Assembly: GCA_008692225.1 (NCBI GenBank)
Contig: VICG01000001.1
Location: 2,829,501 to 2,893,500, forward strand
Source of the DNA: Monilinia fructicola
Lineage: Eukaryota > Ascomycota > Leotiomycetes > Helotiales > Sclerotiniaceae
Reading direction: 5' to 3'
Length of the DNA: 64,000 bases
Position numbers and translations under genes: made by a program. The notes beneath the pieces are model-generated. The model was given only the letters and a program-made list of their open reading frames with translations, made no database searches and had not been told where the DNA came from. This document shows positions 1 to 11,363 of the stretch, piece after piece (within the stretch, counting starts at the first letter, position 1; the number at the start of each line of letters is the position of its first letter).

Positions 1-764
1 GAATACCTTACCATGCATACATCCATCCGTCCATCCAAGCTAAAACCCCAACCAACCATCAGACTCCCATCCCAATACCAACAATTCCCATCCTCCCATC
101 CAAACCAGCCATCCCCTCGAATTCTCAAACCCATAACCCCACCCCCTAGATCCCTCCCCTACTCATCCAACAAACCCAGTTGCCATATCGATATCTGCCA
201 ACGATCATCCAATTGCAAATGAAGTAATCCAGGAGCCCGAGATGAGACTGTTGGTGTGAAGCGAAGATGAAAGAATATATCACCATCAACCCATAAGAGC
301 AGACGAAGAACAAATAACGAATTCAAAGTCTATGTATTATATGAAAGATATATCACCATCGTTGAAACAAGAACAGCTAAGAACTCGACGATAAACCACG
401 CTCCACATCCTTGACAGGACATTCATCGAAGCTTCCTTGACAATTTCACTCAAATCCATCGCTTGTATATCGCACCAATCCCATCAAGTCCTTCACACAT
501 CAGCCCATACCGTTTGACAATCCAACAGATCAACCATTTTCAGCTACTACATTTCAAACTTCATGATAACATTCATTAGATTTCCCATAAAACTCAACAT
601 TGATTTCCTAGTACCCACTACCTCAAAGCCATTGCAATTTAGTGATAACTCCTCCAAGCCACTGAGTCGATTCATGTGCTAGTACTCATATCCCGAGATC
701 ATTGCATCGTGGTATCCTTTGACGAAATGAAAAAAAATTCAACCCAAGTCCCCAGCGACGATAG
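1..764. other. Spacer, no gene seen
   Basis: Low-complexity C/A-rich opening (CCATCCA-type runs) followed by ordinary unique sequence. The one short open frame near the left edge is a proline/serine-rich translation of simple sequence. The part next to position 765 is probably the 3' untranslated region of the SRA gene. Confidence 0.5.
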
Positions 765-2349
765 CTAATACCCATTCTTAACCTTGTCAAATTTACACAT
801 CAACGCCCGGCTGGGCATAGAAACCTTGATGGGATCCTGTCCCATGAGCCTCGTCAAAGTAAAGCACCAGAACCTGCCGCCCTTCGCATTGGTCTGCGTC
901 TTGCATTCGGTAACTCGATACAATCCATCGTATCGAATGCCCATTGCCGGGCCGTTCTTCCAAGAACAGCTGGCATTTCGAAGGACGCGAACCGGCTTCC
1001 TGGTGGAGATCGATCGTCTCATGGATTGTATACGAGGATTCAAAGAGTCGGGTTCCTTGGATGTGCAGTCCCTGGCTCCAGGAGCAGAATAATAGACGGT
1101 ATCGCCCATGTCTTGATCAAATCCTTCATAATGGCTGGAGATCACGATTGAATGAGCTCCCAGGTCCTTGTCGCCAGATATGCCACCTTGAGAGGCACCT
1201 GTTTTGCAAGTTAGTCTGTATTCGTGGGTATAGTGAGTTTTTGTAGGAATAAACATACCATGTGCTCCATCCCTAAGTGCGGCAAGTTGTGTAGGCCAAC
1301 AATCACCAACGGTGAGACCATTGTGACCGTAGTTGCAACATTCCTTCTTAAAGGTATCTCGTGTCTCTGGGTTCAGTCTGTAACCTCTTCCATCCCATAG
1401 AAAGCCACGCATGATTCCATTGTCTCCAAAGATAGGGTGATTGGAAGGGGGTGGAGGTGGCACTTCTGAGAAATTGGAAGTCGAATTCTCTCTCGATCTC
1501 TTAGCTGAGCCAGTTGTTTCTCCATCTGAAGAACTTCTCTTTCTGTTATTTGCATTGACAACCTGGGTGTCTATGCTTAACGAAGGAGAAGACAGTGGTG
1601 TCTCAAAGCCATTGCGAGCTTCGATTTGACTGATTATCTCATCTGCAATGACGGTGTAACTATCAGGGAATTTGATTTGTGGGTCCGTAAAGAGTCCGAG
1701 AACCGTCTTAAGTGAGAGTTTCTTACTATGATAAAGTTAATTACTGTATAGCTATGCAAGATAAGGAAGGAAGGACAGAACTCATACCTAAACTCAGGGG
1801 TTACCATAGAGGGCGTCAAGGTAATGAGGGATGTGACAATATAGAGAAAGAGCCTAATATCCTTCCATTGTTCAGGGATAGGAGATCTGCCGCCTTTGGA
1901 GCGCACAGCTGCTGTAGCTACAGACTTCTTTAAGCCTATGAGTTTATTAAGGGCTTGATTTGAATCATGATAGACATCCAAAGATGTGAACTCTGAATCT
2001 ACAAGCTTAGTGATGGCGTCTTGAAGGTCAAACTTTGGAGCAGTTGCCGATTCATTATCGAGGTCTGGGGCTTTGGATGTAGATTCGGACTTGTTTGGAG
2101 ATGCTTGAGCTGTCGGTAGTCTTGTATATTTTTGTAGAGACTCAGACTCAGATTTTGTTTGCAGTTCCTACGAAGTTAACGCTAACAGTTAGTTTTGAAA
2201 ACATGTGAACTATTATCAGGTATCGTAGATCTATCTAGCTTGATAAGTATATCTAGGTAGATCTAACCAAGACTTACAAGCATTGATAACCTGCCACTAG
2301 ATGGAACTATAACAGCTACCCCTCCGATATTTTCTCCCACATTATCCAT
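765..2349 (-). CDS. SRA/YDG-domain protein (stand-alone methyl-DNA reader-like)
   Basis: The product has an SRA (SET and RING associated, also called YDG) domain, the fold that UHRF1 and SUVH proteins use to bind 5-methylcytosine DNA. Four exons fit together in frame: 2349-2278, 2167-1788, 1725-1259 and 1198-765, with GT..AG introns of 110, 62 and 60 nt, giving 450 aa. The SRA domain covers roughly residues 285-440: GDCW, then GAHSIVISSHYEG, then GDTVYYSAPGARD, then KPVRVLRN, and finally the signature RYDGLYRV. The N-terminal half (about 25-200) is helical and unrecognised. A basic, Ser-rich linker (NNRKRSSSDGE..SAKRSRE), a likely nuclear signal, and a proline run follow. No SET, RING or PHD domain is present, so it is not a UHRF1 or SUVH orthologue. 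Methyl-cytosine binding is inferred from the fold only. The start is the ATG at 2349; upstream ATGs are followed by the same frame but precede a poor leader. Confidence 0.87.
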
Positions 2350-4474
2350 GGTAGAAGGAAATTGAAGGGTTAGATTAGATTCAACTAATTGATGGAAGTA
2401 AAAGAAGTAAAAGATTTCAGCAAAGAAAGGAATGAAGATGATTTTCAATTTGCTGCTGTTGTTTTTGGTTATGTAAAGAAAAGGAGAAGGTTGAAGAGAT
2501 ATTCAAATCTTGAGTTTATTCCTTTCTTTTAACTGTACGAGGCAATGAATGGTAATTAGTATTATAAAGTTAGTGATTTTAAAAAATCTAGAAACTTATT
2601 AATATATTAATTTAAATCTTAATTTTAGTTTATAAATAGCTAATCGAAATTATTATTAAATAGATAAGTAAATAAATAATCATTTTTTATTTCAAATTTT
2701 AATATAATTGAATAATCAAGTTATAACCTTTATACAATAGTTCACCTGGATTAGGGTATTGTTATCCATAAGGGTGTAAGGAGGTGCTATGGAGGGAGTG
2801 GGACCTGAGGCACCTATGGAGCTAAGGGGTATATATATGGCTTCTCCCTTAGAGTTAGCTCTTCTTCTCTCTTTATAGTTTACAATATGAATGAAGCTAT
2901 TCAATGCCCTATAGTCTCTCGTTCCGCTTCGTGACAGAGGGGTATTAGTTCTAGGTTGAGGTTAAGTCTAGTGTTTAATCTTCGAACTTTCCCCTCCAAT
3001 CAACAAGTTTCAACTCAATATCAATCATTTAATGGATTGAATATCATCAATAATACAGTTCTTAATTTACTAGAGTTTTCCGGGATAAGAGACTGACAGC
3101 ATATCATCTCTTGAAGGACTGACTGCAGAAATGTCATGGTAGATAAATATATCCATCCCTAAGGTTATTATCCAGCACATGTATAAATTAAGTGAGTTTT
3201 CTTACTTTTCAGTTTCCCTTACCATTGACACAAAGTTGCTAACCAAGAATACGTGATAGATCATACAATTTATTCATCAACCCATCAAGCTAACAGCTTA
3301 TTGCTGTAGTAATCAGTAATCAACAAATTATCAAAGTCCCACCATTCAGAACGAACCATCATTATTCACAATGAGAATCATACAATAGGACACAGATAGG
3401 GACAAACACATCACTCATCTAGAGATGGCAATTACTTCATCAGGACAAGCATTGATACTTCATGGCTGATCTACTAACTGGCAGATCAGAACATCTTTGA
3501 TAATGAACAGCAACAGGATGAGGTCAATATTAAAGCTCAGCCTTGTTAGCTATGCAATGTGACACAGAGAGACAAAAGCATCGTCAATCAAAGGGACTCC
3601 ACCAATGAGAGAGTACTCCATATATACAAGCCTAAAGGCCCAATTGAGGAAAGTCGCCTCCATAGACAAAGGTATGTAGAAAATCAAACAAACCAATAAA
3701 TCTCACATCTGCCAGGGAGTGGAATTAACATGCCGACAAGCTGATATATCCACCATTCAAGCTTTCAGACATAACTCTAAAAGCCCCTAGGAGCAAAAGC
3801 TCAGTCACTTTGAAAAGATAGACAGAGAAAAGGGAATGAAGGATACGTATAACATCAGTTACATACACCATCCCTTGATTCTAAGATAAGACCAAGAAGA
3901 ATCACCCCATGCAAATTTCATTTGGCTTTATAAGCCCTGTAAGTTAACTTAACTTAAAGGCTTCACGAAGCCAGAAAGTTGATTTAAAGCATAAAGTTTT
4001 TAGAAGAATATACAAGATATACAACAACAGGAACGATGCAACCGAAGATAGTGTATAAAATGAAGGAGATCAAAGATACAAGATCATGGGAGTTTTATCC
4101 ACACTCTCAATAAAAGGGGTAGGTCTCGGTAGGCCTCGTTATGATTAGGAGATGTTAACTTAATTCACACCCTTATTTAACCAAGTGAACAAGCTACAGT
4201 GAACAACCTACCTGCAGCGAGATGAAAGTGTTAGGTGTGGTTTAGCACAGCTGATACTTATTCTCTCTCGGTTCCTGATAGTTCAGAGCACAATATCCAG
4301 CCCAGAAGCTCCTTTGATGATGCTTACAAGTTACTAAGTCCAATCCAATCCTTATCATGATTTGTATGTAGGACAATCCCTTGAACAGAAATACATAAAC
4401 CTTTGTAACACTGTCATTCACATCCTATGGCTGGATGTCCACTCTTCATAACTACTTGATTGATGATTCATTCG

Positions 4475-4549
4475 CACTCACTCACTCACTCACTCACTCA
4501 CTCACTCACTCACTCACTCACTCACTCACTCACTCACTCACTCACTCAC
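4475..4549. repeat. (ACTC)n microsatellite
   Basis: About 18 uninterrupted copies of the tetranucleotide ACTC, followed by a short CCA/TCA-rich run to about 4590. It is not inside a recognisable gene. Confidence 0.97.
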
Positions 4550-6600
4550 AGCTACCACCACCACCATCATCGTCATCATCATCATCATATCACTAACTAC
4601 AACACCAATTCCAACACTAACAACCATCCACTATGATCCACAATCTCATACAAAAACCAAAAGATCTTCGTCCATGATAGCAACAGGTATTGTCTCAAGA
4701 CCCCTACTAATGGGTGCATGGTTTACAAGAATTATTGCTTGCCCTTTAATTATGTTTTGAGTGGCTGGTTAGCCAGTAGCGGATTGTTTATTATATCCAT
4801 GGATATGTTTAAGGGGGAGATTTATGGTAGGGTGTGGTAGGTATATTGATTAAATGTTTCGGAATGCCTTTTTGATGAGAAGCTAGGTAGGTCGGGTAGG
4901 TAGGTGGGTGGTGGGTGTCTAGGCTTTAATGGATGGACGGATGGGTTGGTAGGGATATGATGGATATGATGGCATTATGATATCTAGTAGTTTACTATGT
5001 ACGGTCTGTATTTTGCAAGAGGCTTTAGGTTTGGTGGGTTAGTGGGAAGCTAGATGGTTTATGGGTACGAGTGGGCGATATAATAGGAATTTGAAGTTGG
5101 GAGTTGGATATAATTAGTAGGTACCTAGTAGGTATTTGGATTTGGTGGTGAGTTGGGTTTGATTTGAGGAATTTGGAGTTTGAAGGGGGTATATTAGAAG
5201 AATGGGATGATGATATTTGGTTTTGGAGTGGGGTGGGGAGGAGAGGAGAGGAGAGGATTTTTGTGATTGTGTGGTTTGTTGTAATGGTAGGGGAGGAGAG
5301 GGGAGGAGGGTGAAGAGGGTGAAGAATAAGGAATAAGAAAGAATATGAGTTAAATATAAATCATAATAGTAATCAATCTTAGAGTTTTAAATAAAGATTT
5401 CCATAATTATATATTTCATTATATACCTAGGTAAGTATAGAGAAATAACAAGTAAGAAAGGAGGAATAGAATATAAATAATAAAAAAGCCAACTTTTAGT
5501 TTCAATACTAATTATCTAAATTCTTTCTAGTTCTAATTACTAATTATCCTTCCTATACTTAGAATTCTAACATCTTATTATAAATTATACTGGATACGCA
5601 AACCTTTTGTATACATACAGACGTATTACAAGATTAAAAACATTTACTCGAGTACAACCCAAATCCATAAGATTCAATTCTTTCCCGTTCCAGGTTAATG
5701 ACAATAGCCCTGGAGTTAATTATTAGTAGAATTAAGACGAACCCGAACCATTAACCTCTAACCCTTAGCCTTTAAGATAGAGCCTTGGAACTATAAAGAA
5801 ACCTCTACTAATCAACCCATTTAAGGTTACCTACCTCTCTGCATACCTCTTTATTATATTATCAATTCAATTCTCATCCTTGGGCAAGAGTATGTATGTA
5901 TGCACTTGGCAAAAAGGTAGTTGAGATGAACTCAGTTATCTCAACCCTTCAGATGTGAGGAGATATCTTATGCTATGGATAGAACTATATTGGATTCTGA
6001 ATCGGAATTTTGATAGGTGGTAGGGTAGTATGGTGGGAATTCGACGAGATGTATTTCGGTATAATTGAAGAAGTTAAGGAGTATAGATTAATCATTTATT
6101 CATTTATTCATTCCTTTCTTCGCCCATTCCTTCATTCATTCATTTATTCCCTCGCCCATTCCTTTATTCAATTCCCTAAAAAAGATCCAACAACTTATTA
6201 AAACCAACTTAATTATTCATCTCTCAGACCCTTTATTTAATTCGATACCCCTATCCTCCCCTTCCCTAAACGATCCTTACATAAACAAACCCTTCAACCC
6301 CAACCTACTAAACCATTCATTGCTTAACCATCAAAACCCACGGCCCAAGCGCAAACCAAACAAGCATAGTTCTACCCTCAACCCAACCCCAACATCAAAA
6401 CAACCCACGTTCCAAAACCGCCTCCCCGTCCCCACCCCGTCACATCCCCAACCTGAAACACCAAAAACATCAGAAACACCCCCGACGTCTGATATCGTCC
6501 CCCGCTACAAGAATCCACCCATGATCTCCCGCGTGCGTCCCCAGCTGTGTGAGCCGCGTGGTGCGTGGTAAAGTAGAGCACAGCACGGCAAAGCACCACA

Positions 6601-6638
6601 GCAAAGCAAAGCAAAGCAAAGCAAAGCAAAGCAAAGCA
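6601..6638. repeat. (GCAAA)n microsatellite
   Basis: Seven to eight copies of the pentamer GCAAA. It produces repetitive Leu/Cys/Phe-rich frames on the minus strand that are not genes. Confidence 0.95.
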
Positions 6639-7128
6639 GAACAAGAACAGCAAAGCAATTAGATATATCCCCCCCCTCCCCGCGCCTCCCAACCCTCCTC
6701 TTCGAACCCCAAACTTCGACTTTCTAGCCCCAGTCTCGCATCTTGCGTCTCGTGATCCGTGGCTGGCGTGTGCTGTGCGTTTCGATTGGCAATTGTGGGT
6801 GTACGTGTGTGTGTGTGTGTGGATTGCCGCTGGTGGATGGATGGGTGCACCGTGGCGGATGGTGTTTTTTGATTTTTGATTTTGCGCATCTCGATATCTT
6901 GACGTGGATATCGATTTCTACATTGGCATCTACATTGACATCTACGCTTACACTGACATTGACATCTCGCGCCTTCCTTCATTCTTCTGAATTTCACTTT
7001 CGTCTTAATCAAGCTCGTTCCGTCGATGGGGGTGTAATTCATCACCTCACCCCACCTCAATCAACCCACATATAATACCACCAACAACTGTCACCACTCC
7101 CCCCCCTCCCCCCCAAAGCCAAAAAAAA

Positions 7129-7713
7129 ATGGCGCAAAAACCCCCCCGCATCCTCGAGTACGAGCGCCAGGCCGAACAGCGCGCGCGCGAACAAGACGAG
7201 ATGGCCGCCGCGCAGGACCGGATGCTCGAGGCGCAAGCGCGCATCCAGGCCGAGGCGGATCGCATCGCGCAGGAACAGTACGAGATGGAGCAGTACTACG
7301 AGACGGAGGCGCTGAAGCACGCCGAGGAGATGCGGGTGCATCTGGAGGAGGTGAGGCGGCATGAGGGTGAGTTTTTTTTGGGTTTTTTGGTTTGCTTGTT
7401 TTTCTTTTGTTTTTCTTTTGCCGGGGGGGAGGCCGCGGGGAAGGATGCAACTAACAGGTGCGTAGAATTCATGCGTGCTCACGAGAGGAAGCTGAGGGAT
7501 CATGAGGCCAGCATGGAGGCTTTCGCAAAGGTGATTGCCATGCCGGCGAAGCCGGCGCGGCCGCGGCAGATTTCTTTCATGGCGCCGACGAGGATGCCGG
7601 AGAGGGGCGCGGGCAAGGGGAATGGGAATGGGGATGTGGGGGCGAGTGGGGGTGGAAATGGGAACGGGCTTTTGATGACGCCGCCGAAGGGGCCGGGTGG
7701 GTTCTCGGGGTGA
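7129..7713 (+). CDS. Small coiled-coil protein, unrecognised
   Basis: Two exons, 7129-7366 and 7466-7713, are joined across a 99-nt intron (GTGAGT donor, GTAG acceptor, CTAAC branch-like sequence upstream of the acceptor) and give 161 aa. Residues 1-105 are dense in Glu, Gln, Ala, Arg and Met with heptad-like spacing (EYERQAEQRAREQDEMAA) and should form a long coiled coil. Residues 115-161 turn into a low-complexity Gly/Asn tail (GKGNGNGDVGASGGGNGNG). No enzyme motif is visible. The ATG follows an A-run (AAAAAAAAATGG), a good fungal start context. GC content is much higher than in the flanks. A structural or adaptor role is possible, but nothing in the sequence fixes it. Confidence 0.62.
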   Translation: MAQKPPRILEYERQAEQRAREQDEMAAAQDRMLEAQARIQAEADRIAQEQYEMEQYYETEALKHAEEMRVHLEEVRRHEGEFFLGFLVCLFFFCFSFAGGEAAGKDATNRCVEFMRAHERKLRDHEASMEAFAKVIAMPAKPARPRQISFMAPTRMPERGAGKGNGNGDVGASGGGNGNGLLMTPPKGPGGFSG

Positions 7714-8778
7714 GGGGGGAGGTGATGAGTGGAGTGGCTGGGGGGAGGGGAGGGGAGGGGATTTCGGTGCGCTGCTTGTCTTGATTGGAGAGAGCGGGGC
7801 GAGGGATTGATGAGGGGATGATGTGGTTTGAGATGTGATGGGTTGCGAGACTCCCATTGAGCTACAGTACAACAGCCCAATCTCTTGCATCACCGAGCTG
7901 TTTCTTGAGTTTGGGCTCTGGAACGGGTCCCATAAGCTAGACTTGTGATTTGCTGGCGCGAATGGCGAGATTCCCACGTGGGCTTGCAGCGCGTGGAGAA
8001 CGTTGCGGTCGCGAGGGTGCGATGGATTCATCTCCCGGGGTACGTGTGGTGCTACGGTACTGTAATTATCATGGTGGTTGTCGGGTGGGTGATTGGTATG
8101 TGTGGCACTGGTGCGGTGATGGATATATTGTTTTGTATTGTTTCGAATATATTGTCTTGAATATATTGCGTTGAATATATTGCATTGCATTGCATTGCAT
8201 TGACATGAATTGAACCATGGTGTTAAAAAAGGGCAGAGCAGTGTGGAGCAAAGCAGAGGACAACGAAAGCGGAAGTTTACGGCTCGCAAAGATGGTAAGT
8301 CTTACATCACATTGTTACTGTGTTGCTTTGTTATTTGGAGCTTGTGCTGTGTTGTGTTGTGTTTTGATCTGATATGGGTTGGGTTCGGTGGGTGGGAGTT
8401 TGATGGATGGACGGATGGAGGGTTTGGCGTTTGGGGGTTTGAGGTTTGAGGTTTGATCTATGGGATGGATGGATGGACGGACGAGATGGGATGGGAAATA
8501 GGGTTATGATGAGGTTGGTGGGATCTCGAGGTGTGGGGAGGTGTTTTGAGTGTTTGGTTTATGGTGTGGGTATTGGATGTATTCATCTATTCATCTATTC
8601 CATATCTACTATAAATAAGCCATTTTCAACATTTAATCCAAATATTAGTCCATGGTCGATCAGATATCTATCTATAGTCATCTATCTACACAGATCAAGA
8701 CGCAAAGAATAGGTAAAAAAAACATGATCCATTCATCCCGATCACCTGCTCCTTAACCAAACGATCCACACCCCCCCT
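7714..8778. other. Spacer with simple repeats
   Basis: No gene seen. 7735-7760 is a G-rich GGGGA run. Around 8140-8205 a short decamer-like unit (GAATATATTG) recurs three times and passes into five copies of GCATT. 8400-8480 is a GGATGGA-type run. The right end adjoins the 3' end of the minus-strand hydrolase. Confidence 0.5.
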
Positions 8779-9812
8779 CTACTCCAACCATACTGAACTC
8801 ACCACATCCAACCCATCCCTCACCCACTCCACATCAACATCCAACTCACAGTCAAATCCATGGTCCGAGTTCTCCCCCCTATGCACATAAAGCCTCACGC
8901 CCTCCTCCCCAAACCCCTCCTGCCACCTCCTCGCAAACTTCTCGCTCCCCTCAACCGGCAACACACTATCCCTCTCCCCATGATAGATCCACAAAAAGGG
9001 TAAGTTTGGCCTTCCCCCCTCCTGGATCTTCTTCTCCAAGACGCGGAAGGGATAGACGTGTTCTTCGGAGCCGAAGAGTTCCCTTGTAGCGCCCTTGCTG
9101 CAGCGCCACGAGGATGAGAGGAAGTCGCTCCTGGGAGTTCGGGGTCTCGGAGATGAGGGTACGTTTTGTGGGGTCGGGGTTGAGGGATGCGAGGTGGGAG
9201 GTGAGGAGGTCGGCGGGGAGCATGGGGGAGCCGAAGGGGTGTTTTTCGGAGGCCGTGTTGAAGTAGGGGGATTCGATGTCGAGTTGGGGGTAGGCGGCTA
9301 TGCAGGCTCGGATGGTGCCTTCGGGTTGGGTTAGGGAGGAGAGGACGGCGAGGTGTCCGCCGGCGCTGTCGCCGTAGAGGAGGGTGTGGGTGAGGGAGGG
9401 GGTGAGGTGCGGGGGAGAGAGGCGCGGAGGGAGGGGCTGCGGAGCCAGGACCAGAAGGTGCTGATGTCGGAGATCATTTCGGGCGCGCTGGATTCGGGGA
9501 GGAGTCTGTAGTTGGGGGCGAGGATTATGGCGGATCTTTGGACGGCGAGGGTTAGGAGGTAGGTTGCGAAACCAATCGGGTTGAATCCCGGAACCGGCTA
9601 CCTGGGGGGTTGTGAGTGGGAGGTTGGGATTTGGGGGGTTTTTATGGAGGGAAGGCACTGACTGAGCCACCGCCGTGGATCTTGACAATCACGGGATGGG
9701 GTCCGGGGGAAATGTTTTTGGGGATGAGAATGTAGGTTTGGATATCATGATTTTGGACGGTTTTGAATGTGACGACGGAGATGTCGAATTGTGCGAATTT
9801 GGGAGAATCCAT
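8779..9812 (-). CDS. Alpha/beta hydrolase (HSL/esterase-like), frame-interrupted
   Basis: Esterase/lipase of the alpha/beta hydrolase_3 type. Reading starts at the ATG at 9812 (MDSPKFAQFDISVVTFKTV), reaches the oxyanion-hole motif KIHGGGS, and crosses a 61-nt intron (9602-9662). It continues through YLLTLAVQRSAIILAPNYRL to the nucleophile elbow YGDSAGG (catalytic Ser). The C-terminal part has WIYHGERDSVLP (acid-residue region) and SDHGFD (likely catalytic His). Three single-base frame breaks interrupt it: just after the intron (GGG run), in the C-rich stretch before the nucleophile elbow, and near 9080 (GGG run). All required residues are present once frames are followed, so these may be consensus errors rather than decay. 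The substrate is unknown. Confidence 0.72.
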
Positions 9813-10869
9813 GATGATGTTTCTTGGGAGAGATAGATGTGTGAAATTTCGAGGAATAACTTATAAAGGAGAAAAGATATTTATTGTTTGGAAATGTAGG
9901 ATACAATCAGTATCTTATATAACGTTACCGGTGCTCCGGATTGCTCCACTCCTCTCGATGATCCCCAACCTTGCATCGGTAGATCGTGAGTTGATGGGGT
10001 TTTGACATGCTGCGACTTTAGGGGTATCGATGTATTTTACTCATCGTTATAAGTGATCAAGACTTGAACACTTGCAACACCTACTCTAACCAGGAAATTA
10101 CCGCTTGGTCTACTCGATGGTTCTCTGTATGTACATAGCAGTCTTAACTTTTCGACTATAATTGTACGTAGTTTTAACTCCACTATGATTATACAAAATC
10201 TCAACTCCGTCAACTCTGAACCCGAACCTGAAATTCACGACCAGAAAACATCATCATTGCTCAACAAGTTCCTCAGATGATCAATTGACAAGGATTTGGG
10301 ATAAATTTCAAGGCTGGGAGAAGCAACTGACAGCAAAGCTCTTCCCTACAGTACGGGGTAGAGGATCCATGGCTCCAGAGCTAGATGAGGACCCTGGATC
10401 CATCAACGGCAATTTCGAGAGCTGCCAAGTGAACTGCCAAGAGAACTGGAAGATGCCGTTTGAAAACAGAACCCCATTATTCGGTATTCGGGAAGTGACT
10501 GTATTGTGTTGTATTGAATCGGAGATCAGGATATCGGGTTATTTAGTTTCCGACTCGGGGGGATTGGTTGTGTGTTTCTCTTGATTGCAGTGCCCAGGTG
10601 GTGGATTGTAGAGAGTATTTGTACATCCATGGATATGAATATATATGGAGTATATGGAGTAAACAATAGAACTAAGTGGGATACCTACGCATAGGGCAGT
10701 TGCCAGTAGTGTTCGGTTATGATCCGATGTTGAACGTATTGTATTGTATTGTACTGTAAACCCTACGGAACCAGAATTCCTACAAAAAGTCAGTGAATCA
10801 ACGTTTTTTCAAAAAATATCATATTTATGAATATGTGGGTATATATATATAATCTAAATTATGTTGATT

Positions 10870-11000
10870 TAACTATAAATAGTTAGAATTCTGCTAGTTT
10901 GATTAAAAGAAGCCTAAAATCTGTTAGTTTATTTAAAAGAAGCCTAAGATTTGTTAGTTTATCTGTGGGTAGTCTAAAATCTGTTAGTTGGCTTAAAATG
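10870..11000. repeat. Imperfect ~33-bp tandem repeat
   Basis: Four diverged units share GTTAGTTTATTTAAAAGAAG followed by CCTAAAATCT or close variants. The third and fourth copies drift (TCTGTGGGTAGTC, GGCTTAAAATGG). This is a decayed minisatellite in an AT-rich stretch. Confidence 0.7.
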
Positions 11001-11059
11001 GATTAGTTTCGTTGAATAGCTTTAATATTCGATATACTAATTCTTGAATACCTTCAATT

Positions 11060-11160
11060 TTTCATTCTTTCATTCTTTCTTTTATTCTTTCATTCTTTCA
11101 TTCTTATTCTTTCATTTTTTTATTCTTTCATTTTTTTCTTTCATTCTTTCATTCTTTTAT
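11060..11160. repeat. CATTCTTT-type simple repeat
   Basis: Pyrimidine-rich run built of CATTCTTT and CATTTTTT variants, about 100 bp. Confidence 0.85.
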
Positions 11161-11332
11161 TATATTAAAGGTAAGTTGAAAATGGGTATTCGTTGAAATT
11201 CGAAAAAGGTAAATTGCTTTTTTTCATTCGCTTTCCCCCCTATTCCATCGCTTTCCCCCCCCTATTCCATCGCTTTTTTCAACGTTAACACTTCAAATAG
11301 GCTCAACAACTTCAAATCTCTGAAATAGCTTC

Positions 11333-11363
<31 letters not shown>

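Larger units (their letters stand above)
2350..7128. other. Long gene-poor spacer
   Basis: About 4.8 kb without a supportable gene. 2570-2710 and 5340-5560 are AT-rich. 3000-4400 is unique-looking sequence with stops in all frames. 5200-5300 is G-rich purine simple sequence, and 6090-6170 is a run of TTCATTTATTCA-type units. All open frames here are short and of biased composition. The last few hundred bases probably hold the promoter and leader of the gene at 7129. Confidence 0.5.

Noticed and set aside
6378..6692. Minus-strand frames rich in Leu/Cys/Phe
   Set aside because: Translation of the (GCAAA)n repeat, not a membrane protein.
7057..8289. 410-codon minus-strand open frame
   Set aside because: Antisense to the coiled-coil gene; composition is Pro/Ser/Arg/His-rich translation of GC-rich and simple sequence, with no domain.
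10285..10584. 99-codon plus-strand frame
   Set aside because: No domain and no neighbouring exons; could be chance.
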